Assembly (NCBI RefSeq): GCF_964275005.1
Contig: NC_092698.1
Span: forward strand, 22,626,309-22,690,308
Direction of reading: 5' to 3'
DNA from: Diadema setosum
Taxonomy: Eukaryota > Echinodermata > Echinoidea > Diadematoida > Diadematidae
DNA length: 64,000 nt
Shown here one piece after another: positions 1-11,158 of the stretch. The notes beneath the pieces are model-generated. The model saw nothing but the letters and a program-made list of their open reading frames with translations, was not told where the DNA came from and ran no database searches. Both the position numbers and the translations under genes were made by a program. The first letter of the stretch is position 1; each line of letters opens with the position of its first letter.

Positions 1-561
1 TTCTTTTTTTGTTTTATTTTTCTCAACCTTCACTAATGCTGTACAAATAATATTTCTGGATTCACTGAACCCTTATGTCTATTTGAAGGCATACGATTGT
101 CATCCCTTCTGGTACGTAAACTCCAAACGACCAAAGTTTGTGCATGCAATTGCGCAATGCCAGACTCGATGCTATATCCATAAACGTGTGAGACAGTGCT
201 GCCACTGAGACATGTGTGTGTGTGTGCGTGTGTGTGTACGCATCATACACAAACATTGTCACCGCGAGCTGCGGTGATTGGAGGAGAGAGGCCAGAAGAC
301 GCGTGGCTCTTTTGGCCTCTCTTCATGCGCATGCGCACTGAGTGTGTGCGTCCATTCGGAAGCTCTCGTGGCTCGCTCGGACAGCCATTTTGGGTTAAGA
401 GATTTGTAGCACAGAGCTCTTGTAGTCTAGCTTGTTGTTTGCTGACCCATTGAGCCAGCGCTATTCTCATTGGGCATCACTACATTTGATAAAGAATTGG
501 GGAGGCAGCGTGTTGCGTTCGTCTCAGTGCCGCACAAACCACTCGCCACGATTGTATGCCT

Positions 562-1337
562 TTAACCCTATTCTAACTGGGGGGGTCAAATTGACCCCCC
601 CCCCCGACGTTTCGCACCACGATTCCGCAACGCGCAAAGATTTTGCTGCGTCGTTTCAGGACTTTTTTCATTGAAGTCTTCCGCATATTTTGAGACCAAA
701 TTTACGACGTCCGGGTACACCGTTCTGAAGTTACTTAATGTTATGCATATGCATGTCAACCCGAAAACAGCTCAAATTCATGATATCGTGTGCAAATTGA
801 ATGCAAATCGTGTTTTTTGGTTAAATTGATATAAATAAGATTATTTCAATTTGTAACCATTGAAATTAATCAATTCTAGTGTAGATAAGCCTGAAAAAGT
901 GCCTACAACAAATTTTGGCAAAAAAACAATAGAAAACAAAAGGTCGAAAAAAACAATAAAATACATAAGAAATTAACAAAACAATAAAAACAAAAGAAAT
1001 TGATTTTGATTGTGCTATTTTTTTACATGAAAATTGTTTAATATGTCTTCAGGAATTCTGACACAAAAATTTAGCGATACTTCAGTCTTTGTAATGGAGT
1101 TATAGGTGAAAATATGATTTCATGCACAAATTTGCATAATTAATTTATTAAAAATAGAAAGGCAATATTTTTCTGTTGTATGACCATGTAATCTTGTAGT
1201 TGACATCCAGCTCTATCTTCAGGCAAAATTTCGCGGCGATCGCGCAATCGGTGGCCAAGATCTGAAGGGAGGGTCAAATTGACCCCCCCTCCCTGTAAAA
1301 ACTTGGGTCTCAAATAGCCCAGTTAGAATAGGGTTAA
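562..1337. mobile_element. piggyBac-type MITE, family 1 copy 1
   Basis: Flanked on both sides by TTAA (562-565 and 1334-1337), with terminal inverted repeats CCCTATTCTAACTGGG at the left and its complement at the right. Just inside each end is a second inverted motif, GTCAAATTGACCCCCC. The interior has no long ORF. It ends only 86 bp before a DNase-like exon at 1424, so it lies in that intron. Confidence 0.82.
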
Positions 1338-1423
1338 GGTCCATTTCCCTTCATCAGTACTATTTTTGGGCTGTGGTGATGACAACAACACCATTTTTTC
1401 CCCCTGATCTGTTTTTCTCACAG

Positions 1424-4400
1424 ATTGTGAAGCGGTATGACCTCATATTGATCCAAGGCATTCGTGACAAATCTGGTGATGCCATTGAACAGCTGCTGGA
1501 CTGGTGTAACAGGTTGGTCCATGATAATGAGTTCTCTATCTATGAGTGCATCAAACACTAACTATGCAACCTTCAACCCCAGCGATCCTTCCATGTACAA
1601 AGAAAGTATTAAACTGAGCATAAGAGCGGCCCAAGTCCAAATTTGGCTACCATCTTTGGAGACCCCTTTCAAAGTAATGCAAATATAGATAATCATTCAG
1701 GTGACTCTTTTACATTTCAATTTGTATACATAACATTCCCCCAACTGAAAAATTGAATATATATATATATTTTTCCCCAAAATTCTCTGTAATGGACTTG
1801 GGTCTTTGTTATATTCATTTATTCAGTTATCAACCTCAATGTATCCAAAGAAAAGAAACAAAAGCAAACAGCAAGACTGTTGCAACTATGACAGTTTTAT
1901 GGCATCCATATACAAATACATCACCCTTAGTAGTATTTGTTCCCTGTTTTTGTTTGTTTGTTTGTTTTGTTTTTGTTTTGTTTTGTTTTGTTTTTGTTTT
2001 TTTTTGCTTTGTTTATGATGCAATGCAATCAAAGTGCAAGCAAACTCTGGTGTTTCGCTAGTGACAACAGCCATAGCAGAATGTCATGTGCATGTGATGT
2101 CACACTATTATATGTGTTCTTCTAGGGACAACACTGATGCCTTTCAGAGTATTGTTAGTGAGCGCATTGGACCATCAAGGAGGATGCAACAGTATGCATA
2201 CTTCTACAGGTAATTCTCAAAATTGCTTTAATATCTCTCTGAAGAATTGCTGAGATGCTAGTACATTTGCTTAGTGAGGGCTTCTATTAAGTGAGGGCTT
2301 CTGAAATGTTCAGACATTCAATGCAGTTGCATATTTCTTATGTTCCAGTGATTTCATTTCAAATATCTATTTATAATTCCTGTGAAACAAATTCTTTTTC
2401 TGTCACAACTTACATTTCATGAAAATGTTTCAGACGGTCAATACTTGCTATTGCAGTAACTGTCATGATGTACAGTGGATTATCAAATGATTTGTCATTT
2501 GGGTTGTTATACCAAGAATTCAGAAAGGTGAACGAACATGAAACATTCAATTTTTTATTTTTTTATTTATTTTCTTTCTTCTTTTTTTTTTTTGGGTGGG
2601 GGGAGGTATTTCAAAATCTGCAGTTTCTGTTGAAGCAAGACCTTTCAACAAAGAAGAGATTCTCTTTCGTTGAAAAGAAGTATTGTCATGCAATAGTGAT
2701 ATTTGTGATTCAGGTTGTCGATGTCAATGTTGTATGGCATTGTATACTTCCACAGACCCAGCCAAGTGGAGCACATCAGCAGTGCCGTCTACAACGACAC
2801 GGCCGATGTCTTCCAGAGAGAACCCTTCATGGCCCACTTCAGATCCAGGAATTCTTGTGAGTTTATCCCCATTCTGACATCAAGCTGAAGATTATGATGT
2901 GAAAGGGTTCCACAAATGTTTTCATTGCTTTTTACCTTCTAGGAAGTATGTCGTCCCTTGGTCGACATCACCTCATATCTCAATTGACAGATATTCACAA
3001 ACCTCTTATTTGAACTCAATTTTGAATATCAAAAATACTGATTTTAGTTTGAAAACATTGCAAGAAGTAATGTAATTCAAAGCAATGTGTCTACATTATT
3101 TGACACCAACACTGATGTTATTTTTGAAAAATGGTACCAAAATGAAGAAGTTTTTGTTTCACCCTCCTGAAAATTCATGATTTTGGAGATGTAAGGGTAC
3201 GATGTGCCCTTTGTTCAACTGCAGACTTCTGAAACTGGCAAGACTTCAGTTATCTTCAGTTTAATATACAGAATTAAAACTTGGCATGTGTACGTGAGAT
3301 TCTTTGACATCTATACATGTTCATATTTTCTCTACCTCTTTGGCAGTGCTCTTGCCATGCTATTGCAAATATTCAGAAAATTCAAAGGAGAGATTGCTTT
3401 CTCTTTATATTAAAGGTGTTTTCCTTCATGGTATGACAAGACAATATGGATGCCTCCGAGTGAAATTTAAATGTTATTACTGTTGGTCAGATGGGATTGG
3501 ATAAAAATATATATATTTATACATATACACAGCTGCCAAATATGTCTTGATGCACTTATCTTTCGCAGATGAAAAAAAAAACAACAACAACAGCTTTAGT
3601 GCTTCAAAATAGTGCTGATTTGTGAGGTAGGGATAGAAACAACTAACGTAAAAATGTTAATCAATATAATCAATGTTAGATATTGTTAGATATGCAACAT
3701 GTGAACAGTTGTTTCTAGAATAAACCATCTACAGTTATGGTTTATTGAGTTAATTAGTGATATATCCATATATTTGCAGCTTTATTGCCAAATTTTCATA
3801 TGGTAGGATGTTTTGTGATACACTTGAACTATACATATGGATCAAATATGATAACTCAAACATTTTTTTAATCACTGCTGCCAATGGTAAACCGTGGCTT
3901 AAGCATCTCCCTGATTTTGACGTGTGAATAGTGGCATCCGTGCATACAAGGGTTTACTGAGGTGACGAGAAGATGCCCTTTGCATTTTTTATATCATGTT
4001 CTCTTTGATTCAGACTTGAAGGACTTTGTCATCGCCGGACTTGAAAGCTCTACAAGCCAAGCTCCAGAAGAGATTGATGCACTGGTGGACACTATCTCTG
4101 CTATTAAGCAGCATTATGACACAGAGGTTAGAAAGATATTGTCTTTTTGAGTCCAAAAGGACCCAACTCTAGTCATTGGCATATACCAGGTATATATGAA
4201 TCTATTTTACAATCTGTCAATTACTTATCTATGCAAACTTGTATTTTTTCCAATTGCATGCTCTGTCTCCTCTCTCTTTTGTTTGTTTGTTTATTTCATT
4301 TCCATCTGAGAAGATGGCTGGATAGCCCATATTCAACTGCAATAACTTGTCTTCCATGGGGTCCTCAGTTGGATGTAAGGCAGGACCACTTCACCGGGTT

Positions 4401-7400
4401 AAAGGACAAGTCCACCTTCGTAGATATGTGGATTGAGTGCATGCAGCAATATTAGTAGAACACATTCGTGAGAGTTTGAGGAGAATTGGACAATTCATTG
4501 AAAAGTTATGAATCTTTGAAGTTTCTGCTCAGTCACTGCTGGATGAGAAGACTACTACAGCTGATGATGTCACATGCGTACAACAGTATAAGGAAAATAT
4601 AAAGAGAATTTCACAAAATGTTACTTTTTGAAAAAAGTGCTCATTTCCTCGACTTGTCACTGACGTATGTTAAGGGTAATGTTATTTCCCCTGGCTTCTG
4701 AAAGAGAGAAGTCAAGCATTCTGTTATTATGCGAGAAAAGTGAAAATATGTTGAATTTTCTTTATATTTTCCTTATATTGTTGTACGCATGTGACATCAT
4801 CAGCTGTAGTAGTCTTCTCATCCAGCAGTGACTGAGCAGAAACTTCAAAAATTCATAACTTTTCAACGGATTGTCCGATTTTCCTCAAACTCTCACGGAT
4901 GTGTTCTACTAATATTGCTGCATTCACTCAATCCACATGTCTATGAAGGTGAACTTGTCCTTTAATCACCCTGCTCTTTGCAATGAATAAATGAAGCAGG
5001 ATTTTTTACATGTATGAGTTGTGACTCTCTCACACACGGGACCTCTATTTTATGTCCTATCCGAGGGATAGAGTGTTTTGCCTCTTACCAGAGGGGATGG
5101 TATGATTTACACACAACATTGCTCAGTGGGTCCTAGGAATCGAGCTGGGGTCCTCTAAGGATCGTGAGGCAGACACACTACTGACTGAGCTAACTCACTG
5201 CCGCAGATCTCTCTGTCTCTATCTTTCTCTTTATGTTTACATAATGAAAACAGCAACATGGGGCGTATGATGAGCTTTCACTTGTTGTTGCACATATTTC
5301 ATAAATATCCATGTCAAATACATGATCTAAATTCCCCCATGAAAGTTCAGTTTGAATGTATTGTTTGGAAATACTGCATCAAATTGATATTGTAATTTAG
5401 AGCAAAACAGATAACAGAGAAATAAAGAAGGAAAGATCAATGAGATCACTGAAATGTTTAAAATTCAATTTATTTCTACTTGGTATTTTCCAGAATGTGA
5501 TGTTTGTGGGAGACCTAGCCGCAGACTGTGCATATGTGCCAAACAGCCGCTGGGAGAATATCCGTCTGAAGAGTGACAGCCGATTCTGTTGGCTCATCAG
5601 TGACGATGCGGACACCACGGTGACTGACAACTCGGACTGTGCCTACGACAGGTAAGGGTTTCTTCAACTTTGTGCGAATTTACATCATGAGGTCTTCTCT
5701 GTTACAAAATGTTGTTTAGTTTGGATGAAAGATGTGTGCCTTTCCATTGCCACTCTATCTTATAATTCTAGACATCTGATGGGTCAACTATCATCATCAA
5801 TGTCACTAGGGAAAGCATGAGTGGGGTGTATCCCCTCATTCGGCATCAATATTTTGGTTTGACAATACCCATGGACCCAATGAGAGCGGTCAAAGCTCTC
5901 TATTTAGGATACATTTGACACAACCTTTCAATAGTTTCTGATTTTGTATGACTCCACATGGTAAAGCCCCTGCACCCAGTTTTCAGATTTCACAGTTGAA
6001 ATAATTAATGAATTGATAAATTGATTGATAATAAATAAATGTTTATCTATTATCAATTAATTAATTATTCATTATTTATAATAAATAAATATTTTGGTTT
6101 GACAGTGCCCATGGACCCGAGAGCGGTCAATTCTCTCTATTTAGGATACATTTGACACAACCTTTCAATAGTTTCTGATTTTGTATGACTCCACATGGTA
6201 AAACCCTTGCACCCAGTTTTCAGATTTCACAGTTGAAATAATTAATGAATTGATTAATTAATTGATAATAGATGATAAATATACAATTAATTGATATTAA
6301 AGTAAATGATAGCAGATAATTAATTGATCGATAATGAGATATTGATGATGATTAATTGATCATTCCTGTTTATGTTTATGAAATTCTTGCTGATTATCAT
6401 ATGATGATGTAGTCTCGCTCCTCGCAAATGCGCAACCAAAGATATTTTTCTTCTCTTCTTAGATTTCATATGTGATGACCTACATAATATGTACTTTTTT
6501 TTTTTTTTTTTTGAAATCCTTGGGATTTACCATGCTATCTTTCAGTTGCTCTAAAGTCCTGACATTATTTCAATGGCATGATCTCTCCGATACCAGAATC
6601 ATTATTGCTGGGGATGAGTTCAAGAGAGGTGTGCTCCCGCATTCTGCCGCGGTGTTTCGGTTCGACCAGGCCTACGGACTCAACCAGAGTTTTGTAAGAC
6701 CTTAATCATTGAATGTTTTGCATCTCTTAAGGCTGAATTCCCAACCAGTAAATAGTTAGTATGATGAAAAAAGAAGAAAATTTTATGAGCCAACCATGAA
6801 AATTTGATCAGAATTGCATGAAAATTAAGGAAGTTTTGAAATTTTAAAGTTTTGCTGATTTTCACCCAAGCACTTCTTGCACACTCAGTATACATGCAAA
6901 TGAGGTAGGTTAGATGTCATCACCTCACAACTTGCCATATATTTGTACACAAAATCTGGAAATTTCTATTTTTTGTTCAAATGCAACTTTATGCAAGTCT
7001 TAAACCCTGATACATCTGAGTAATCATTATTTTGAAGTGTATCACACTTTTAGAGCAAAAAATTTAATTTTCATTGTTTTAATATTTTTACATGATCAGT
7101 GGAAAATTATGAGGTAATGACATTATAAGCTAACATACATAGATATTCTCATCAACTGTTCCAGAACTGTTTTGAAAAAAAAAAAATGCAGAACTTCATG
7201 TTTTCATGAGTAACTATACAATTTTTGTCCCCGCCGACATATATTATGCAACGCGTAAATTCTACTTTTCCTTGTTTAATCTGATTTTGATCAAATTTTT
7301 ATGTTTGTGCTTATAAATTTTACTCTTTCTTTTCAGACTAAATTTAACTGGTCTGGAATTCTCCCTTATCTTACAGTTTTATGTGTTCCTGAATAATACC

Positions 7401-7707
7401 ACTGTTGTACCCAGTGTCTTAAGACACTGGGTACAGAATTTAACTGATTGGCATACTAAGTTGTCACAGTGGAATTGGTTCTCTGCCACAATATCTCAAG
7501 CACAGGATAAAAAAGGAGGATTTCATTTGTTATTGTGGCTTAGAAATGAATGATGGGTATACTAGTTTTCTTTTTGCCATGTATCTCAGAGTAAGTTTTT
7601 TTCATCACACTCATGTTTTCTGGCCCATGACAGGCAATGGACGTCAGCTCTCATTACCCTGTGGAGGTTCGCCTCAGAACACTGGACTCAGACATTGGAT
7701 ACACCAG
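1424..7707 (+). CDS. DNase I-family protein, probable pseudoenzyme (8 exons, partial at both ends)
   Basis: Exons read as 1424-1512, 2126-2209, 2714-2856, 4014-4126, 5494-5651, 6597-6693 and 7634-7707, plus missing N-terminal and C-terminal exons; seven are certain and their phases match at every junction. Family marks in order: RYDLILIQGIRD, QQYAYFYR, FQREPFMAHF, LKDFVIAGL, FVGDLAADCAYVP, a WLISDDADTTV block, CAYDR, and SSHYPVEVRL. The fold is that of secreted DNase I/DNASE1L3 endonucleases, which cut DNA with Mg/Ca. Against bovine DNase I numbering, Glu39 is Gly, Tyr76 is Arg, Glu78 is Gln, His134 is Glu, Asn170 is Ala and Asp251 is Ser. Asp168, Asp212, Arg41, Arg111 and His252 remain. With both general acid/base pairs broken, catalysis is unlikely; DNA or actin binding could persist. 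The strand start (signal peptide, first beta strand) lies left of 1424, perhaps outside the window, and no convincing terminal exon follows the phase-2 donor at 7708. Family assignment is firm; inactivity is inferred. Confidence 0.88.
3564..3752. repeat. Dispersed repeat, copy 1
   Basis: Shares order and wording with 23958-24165: gcagatga, ttagtgc-tcaaaatagt, gaaacaac, tcaatataatcaat, atattgttaga, gtgaacag, and cagttatggtttattgagt. No terminal repeats are clear; nature unknown. Confidence 0.6.
4399..4965. mobile_element. MITE family 2 (AAAGGACAAG ends), copy 1
   Basis: Both ends read TTAAAGGACAAG inward. Long sub-terminal inverted repeats of about 200 bp follow (gtggattgagtgcatgcagc with tgctgcattcactcaatcca; ctggatgagaagactactac with its complement). 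It lies in a DNase-like intron. Confidence 0.85.
5015..5203 (-). mobile_element. tRNA-derived SINE
   Basis: On the minus strand, the head at 5203-5130 resembles a tRNA: an A-box-like TTAGCTCAGTCAGTAG, then tctgcctcacgatcct, and a B-box-like GCTCGATTCC. The downstream body runs to about 5015. It is too diverged in the acceptor stem to be a working tRNA gene, hence a SINE call. Confidence 0.6.
5848..6254. repeat. Local tandem duplication (two about 168-bp units)
   Basis: Units at 5848-6016 and 6088-6254 are about 95% identical (attttggtttgaca, ctctctatttaggatacatt, gactccacatggtaaa, cacccagttttcagatttca), separated by AT-rich TTAATTAAT-type DNA. The unit start is offset by 240 bp. It lies in a DNase-like intron and is young. 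Confidence 0.85.
7406..7435. repeat. Perfect 30-bp palindrome
   Basis: TGTACCCAGTGTCTT is followed directly by its exact complement. It lies in a DNase-like intron. Confidence 0.85.
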
Positions 7708-7959
7708 GTATGATGATATTCTGTCATTACTATTTGAATGAATAAAAACGGCAACAAAAATTAGCACTCTGGCACTGCTCATCTTAATTTCTTGTGAATA
7801 TATTCATGTACAGCTGTGTCATATTCACTTCACATTTTCCCACCTCAGTTCCTTTCAATTTTTTTTATTATTATTTTTCTTTTTTGCATCAGCAATTACT
7901 TTGCAAATTGCTAATTTCATTCATTGTAGTATTTTCCTGCTCTTTTCATTTGATCATTT

Positions 7960-8623
7960 GTGACCTGCTACAACAAAAGGATCCTAAAGTCCCTGACGGC
8001 TGAGCCGAGAAAATCAAGTTTGAAGTCAGATCATCAAAATCGGTCAAAACGATCGGATTTCTGTTTTTAGCGTAATTTTGTAGTCTAATGTATCGTCTAA
8101 CATCTGCCGAAATTTCGAAGCTAAATGACGGAAGGAAAAGCAAGAAAATAGCGTTTTTCTGGGCCATGATTGTTCTGACTTTCAACAGAACAGAAACGTG
8201 TCCGAAGATTTGGATTTAGCGCCGCAGCTAGACCCCGCCCCTAGCAACGAGGAAGTGATCTTATTTGTCAGTGAGTGGCATCCTGGTTACTGATTGGTCG
8301 TGCTAGACTGCTGGCGCTAAGCTTGAGTGAACATTGTGGAGGTTGCTAGGAGCATACCTTCTATTTTCAAGCAGTGAAAACTGTCTTGCCTCCCCTTGAT
8401 CATGATAATGTGGGAAGGAAAACTTTGAAGGCGGTTTTCTTGAAACACTTATTTCCTAAACCACTTGACATGCGCTAACAAAATCATGGATATCTCCGCA
8501 ACCGAGTACTTTTATGAGTCATGTTCTATGAAATTAAAGTGGAAGAGTAAGGGAATAATGCCATGTCATTTTCAGAAAATTGTTCTCCCCCGACTTTCGG
8601 ATCGTTTTGTTGTAGCGGGTCAC
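7960..8623. mobile_element. MITE with GTGACC(T/C)GCTACAACAAAA ends
   Basis: The left end gtgacctgctacaacaaaa, then ggatcctaaagtc, is matched at the right by the complement (gactttcggatcgttttgtt, then gtagcgggtcac). The TIR is about 35 bp. The interior contains a GC-rich block (agaccccgcccctagcaac, gattggtcg). Confidence 0.75.
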
Positions 8624-9013
8624 ATTTTACCCTTATTTGCACTTCATTGTGCTAACCCATCAATCCTGGATTAATGCTGCTGAAATTCCTCATCAAATTT
8701 GCATCCATGAATGTTGATTCATATTCTGTGAGTGGGACAGAGTAGATTGAAGTAGTTGAATTCATTCATTCTGCACAAATGAGAAAACGTACACATAATT
8801 TTCTGATTTGAGACAGAAATATTAACCGCAATTCTCGCAAATGTGTTGCCAATTTTAAGGATCGCTTCCTAATCTTAAGATTTGGGGCCTTTCTATAATT
8901 GTCCAACAAAAATAAACAGTGGTATAATAATAGCCTAATTAGGACTCTTCTGAAAGAGACATTACTTTATGGAATTCTAGTAATGAATCATAAATACTTA
9001 ACTTTAAACTTAG

Positions 9014-9266
9014 TGGCCTGAATTCACGAAGGTGGTACAATTGAAACCATGGTGTAAACCATGGACAATTTTTATGGAGTGCCAAGTGTCGCATGGCCTA
9101 CTTTGTTAAGAAATCATTCATTTCATTTCGTCGACGAAAAAGTCATTTTGTCGACGAAATGACTGATTTCATAACAAAATAGGCCATGGGACACTTGGCA
9201 CTCCATACAAATTGTCCATGGTTTAAACCATGGTTTCAATTGTACCACCTCCGTGAATTCAAGCCA
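9014..9266. mobile_element. Near-perfect palindromic MITE
   Basis: The whole 253-bp element is one inverted repeat: tggcctgaattcacgaaggt at the left and its complement at the right, with accatggacaattt and ggagtgccaagtgtc in each arm. The centre holds opposed GTCGACGAAA motifs. Confidence 0.85.
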
Positions 9267-10695
9267 ATGAGTAAACTCATTTTCTGTCTCTTGGCTTCTG
9301 CTTCACATTCATCTCAGAATAACGTATGATCCCACTAATAAATCAATTCCTCATCATGAGAGCAATAGCTGTTCCTTATTTGACTGATTTTTCTGCTATT
9401 AAGAAAAGCAAGTCTCTTACGATCACTGCAGTATGCTTTTTTTTTTTTAAGCATGCTTAAAAAAACTTTTGAAACAACTTTTATAGGCTAACAAAAACTT
9501 TCAATAAATTGTGCTATGTATGAAAAAAAGTGGACCTGTAAAATACTCATGGTGAAAGAGGGCTAACACCAGTGGAGTGCAGTACCCCCCACATTCAAAG
9601 TTGACTTACACAATTGTAGTAAAAACAAGCAGAGTAGGAATCGTCATGTCAAAATTTGACGTAGAATGAGAAAAGTCAAGGGATTTTAAAGTTTCACATA
9701 TGTTTTCACAGAATGGGGATAATGGTGGCAACCTCATGCACAACATAAAGGAAGTACTCATGTCATCATTTCAAATACTCTCTGAATATCCTATTGGTTT
9801 TTCCACACGAATGTTATCAAAATTATTATTATTATTTTTTTATATAATAATTCCATGATTGCAATCCCTACTCCCCCTCTTTGAGAAAATTTATCATTGC
9901 TCAGATACTACGTTAGTACATGTACCACAGTAACTCCATGCAAAGGATATCAATTTTTCTTAAGCTCATTTTCTTTTAACAGAAGGATATTTGATAGAGA
10001 TATGTGTGCAAGACAGTTGATAATTTTAGAGGTGAAGTATTACTACCTCATGTATGTGCATAATTATTGTTTGACTGCATCTACATCGTAATATCACTGT
10101 TTTGTGAAAATGTGAAACTTCAAGATCACATCATTTCCATATTATATTGGTGTAGTTTCAATTCTTCCCACTGTTTACTGTCCTTGTTGAAGTCAACTTG
10201 ATTACGGAGTGGTGCTGCATTTAAATGCAGCAGAAGCATTAATAGCATACATGTATGTGCAAAAGCTTCATTCAAGCCTAATTTTTGCAAAGCTTGTTTA
10301 TTTTGTTCCTGTTTTGGCTAGTCAAAATGTTTACTTTTGTTCATTTGCATGCTTTAAAAAGGAAGCAAGAGTTGTAAGAACATGGCCCTTCAGTATACTG
10401 GACATCACTTATGAAAGTGAGTTTGCCAACCGTTTGTGGTGTGGGTGCTGTTTTTGTTTTTGTTTTGCCTGTGGGTTTGGTTGATTTTTGCCTGCGAATA
10501 AAAGTGTCGCAGTCAATGCATCATTCATGGAATGTGTAAATGCACAGCTCCATACTTGTTATACATGGATATTTACATCTGTATGCATGTGGAAATCATT
10601 AAGTTCATGTTTCATGGTTACATGGAGATGATGCTTACATGTGTGTAGGGTGGTACTACATGTGTGTATGGTGAGATAGATATTAGATAGATGCT

Positions 10696-10918
10696 ATAAA
10701 AGTAGATATTTTTGCGTGACTAATTTCTCGCGCTCGGTCAGTAAAAAGAGTTTTGCACGTTTTTATTTCCACGGAAACAAGACATCAATTACTGGAACAT
10801 ATTGCAAGCAAAAATGTTTGCGTGCTCTTATTTTCGTGCTAGCTTCTGGTTGTGTGAAATGCGCGAAAATTTCAACGCTTTCCACAAATTTCAAAACTTC
10901 AAACTAATTTCCACTTTA
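10696..10918. mobile_element. TTCGCG-type MITE family 3, copy 1
   Basis: Ends taaaagtagatatttttgcg and cacaaatttc...tttccacttta are inverted. The interior matches 52723-52926 (gactaattt-tcgcgctc, gcacgtttttat, tactggaacatat-gcaagcaaaaat). Confidence 0.75.
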
Positions 10919-10936
10919 ACAGTAGATAGATAGATA

Positions 10937-11121
10937 CAGTGCACTCCCATTATGATGAACACGGTTATAACGAAATTCCGGTTACAACGAAGTAAAAATT
11001 CAGGTCGCAACATTATCCACTCTATGTCTTTTTATTGTTTATTTGTTTGGTTAAAATGAAATTTTGATATAAAGAAAGAAAACTGCCGGTCCGAGGCCTT
11101 CGTTATAACGGGAGTCCACTG
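10937..11121. mobile_element. Pogo/Tigger-type MITE, copy 1
   Basis: TA flanks (10935-10936 and 11122-11123) enclose inverted ends CAGTGCACTCCCATTATGAT and, on the other strand, CAGTGGACTCCCGTTATAAC. The interior has no ORF. It sits immediately after family-3 copy 1, separated by a GATA run. Confidence 0.8.

Positions 11122-11158
<37 letters not shown>
11108..11158. repeat. (GATA)n microsatellite
   Basis: About nine uninterrupted GATA units follow the pogo-type MITE; a short GATAGATAGATA also precedes it. Confidence 0.9.

Noticed and set aside
1-1400. First exon of the DNase-like gene
   Set aside because: No signal peptide or first-strand motif found in frame with the 1424 exon; most of the interval is a MITE.
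5130-5203. Functional tRNA gene
   Set aside because: The A and B boxes are recognisable, but the cloverleaf stems do not pair and a SINE body is attached.
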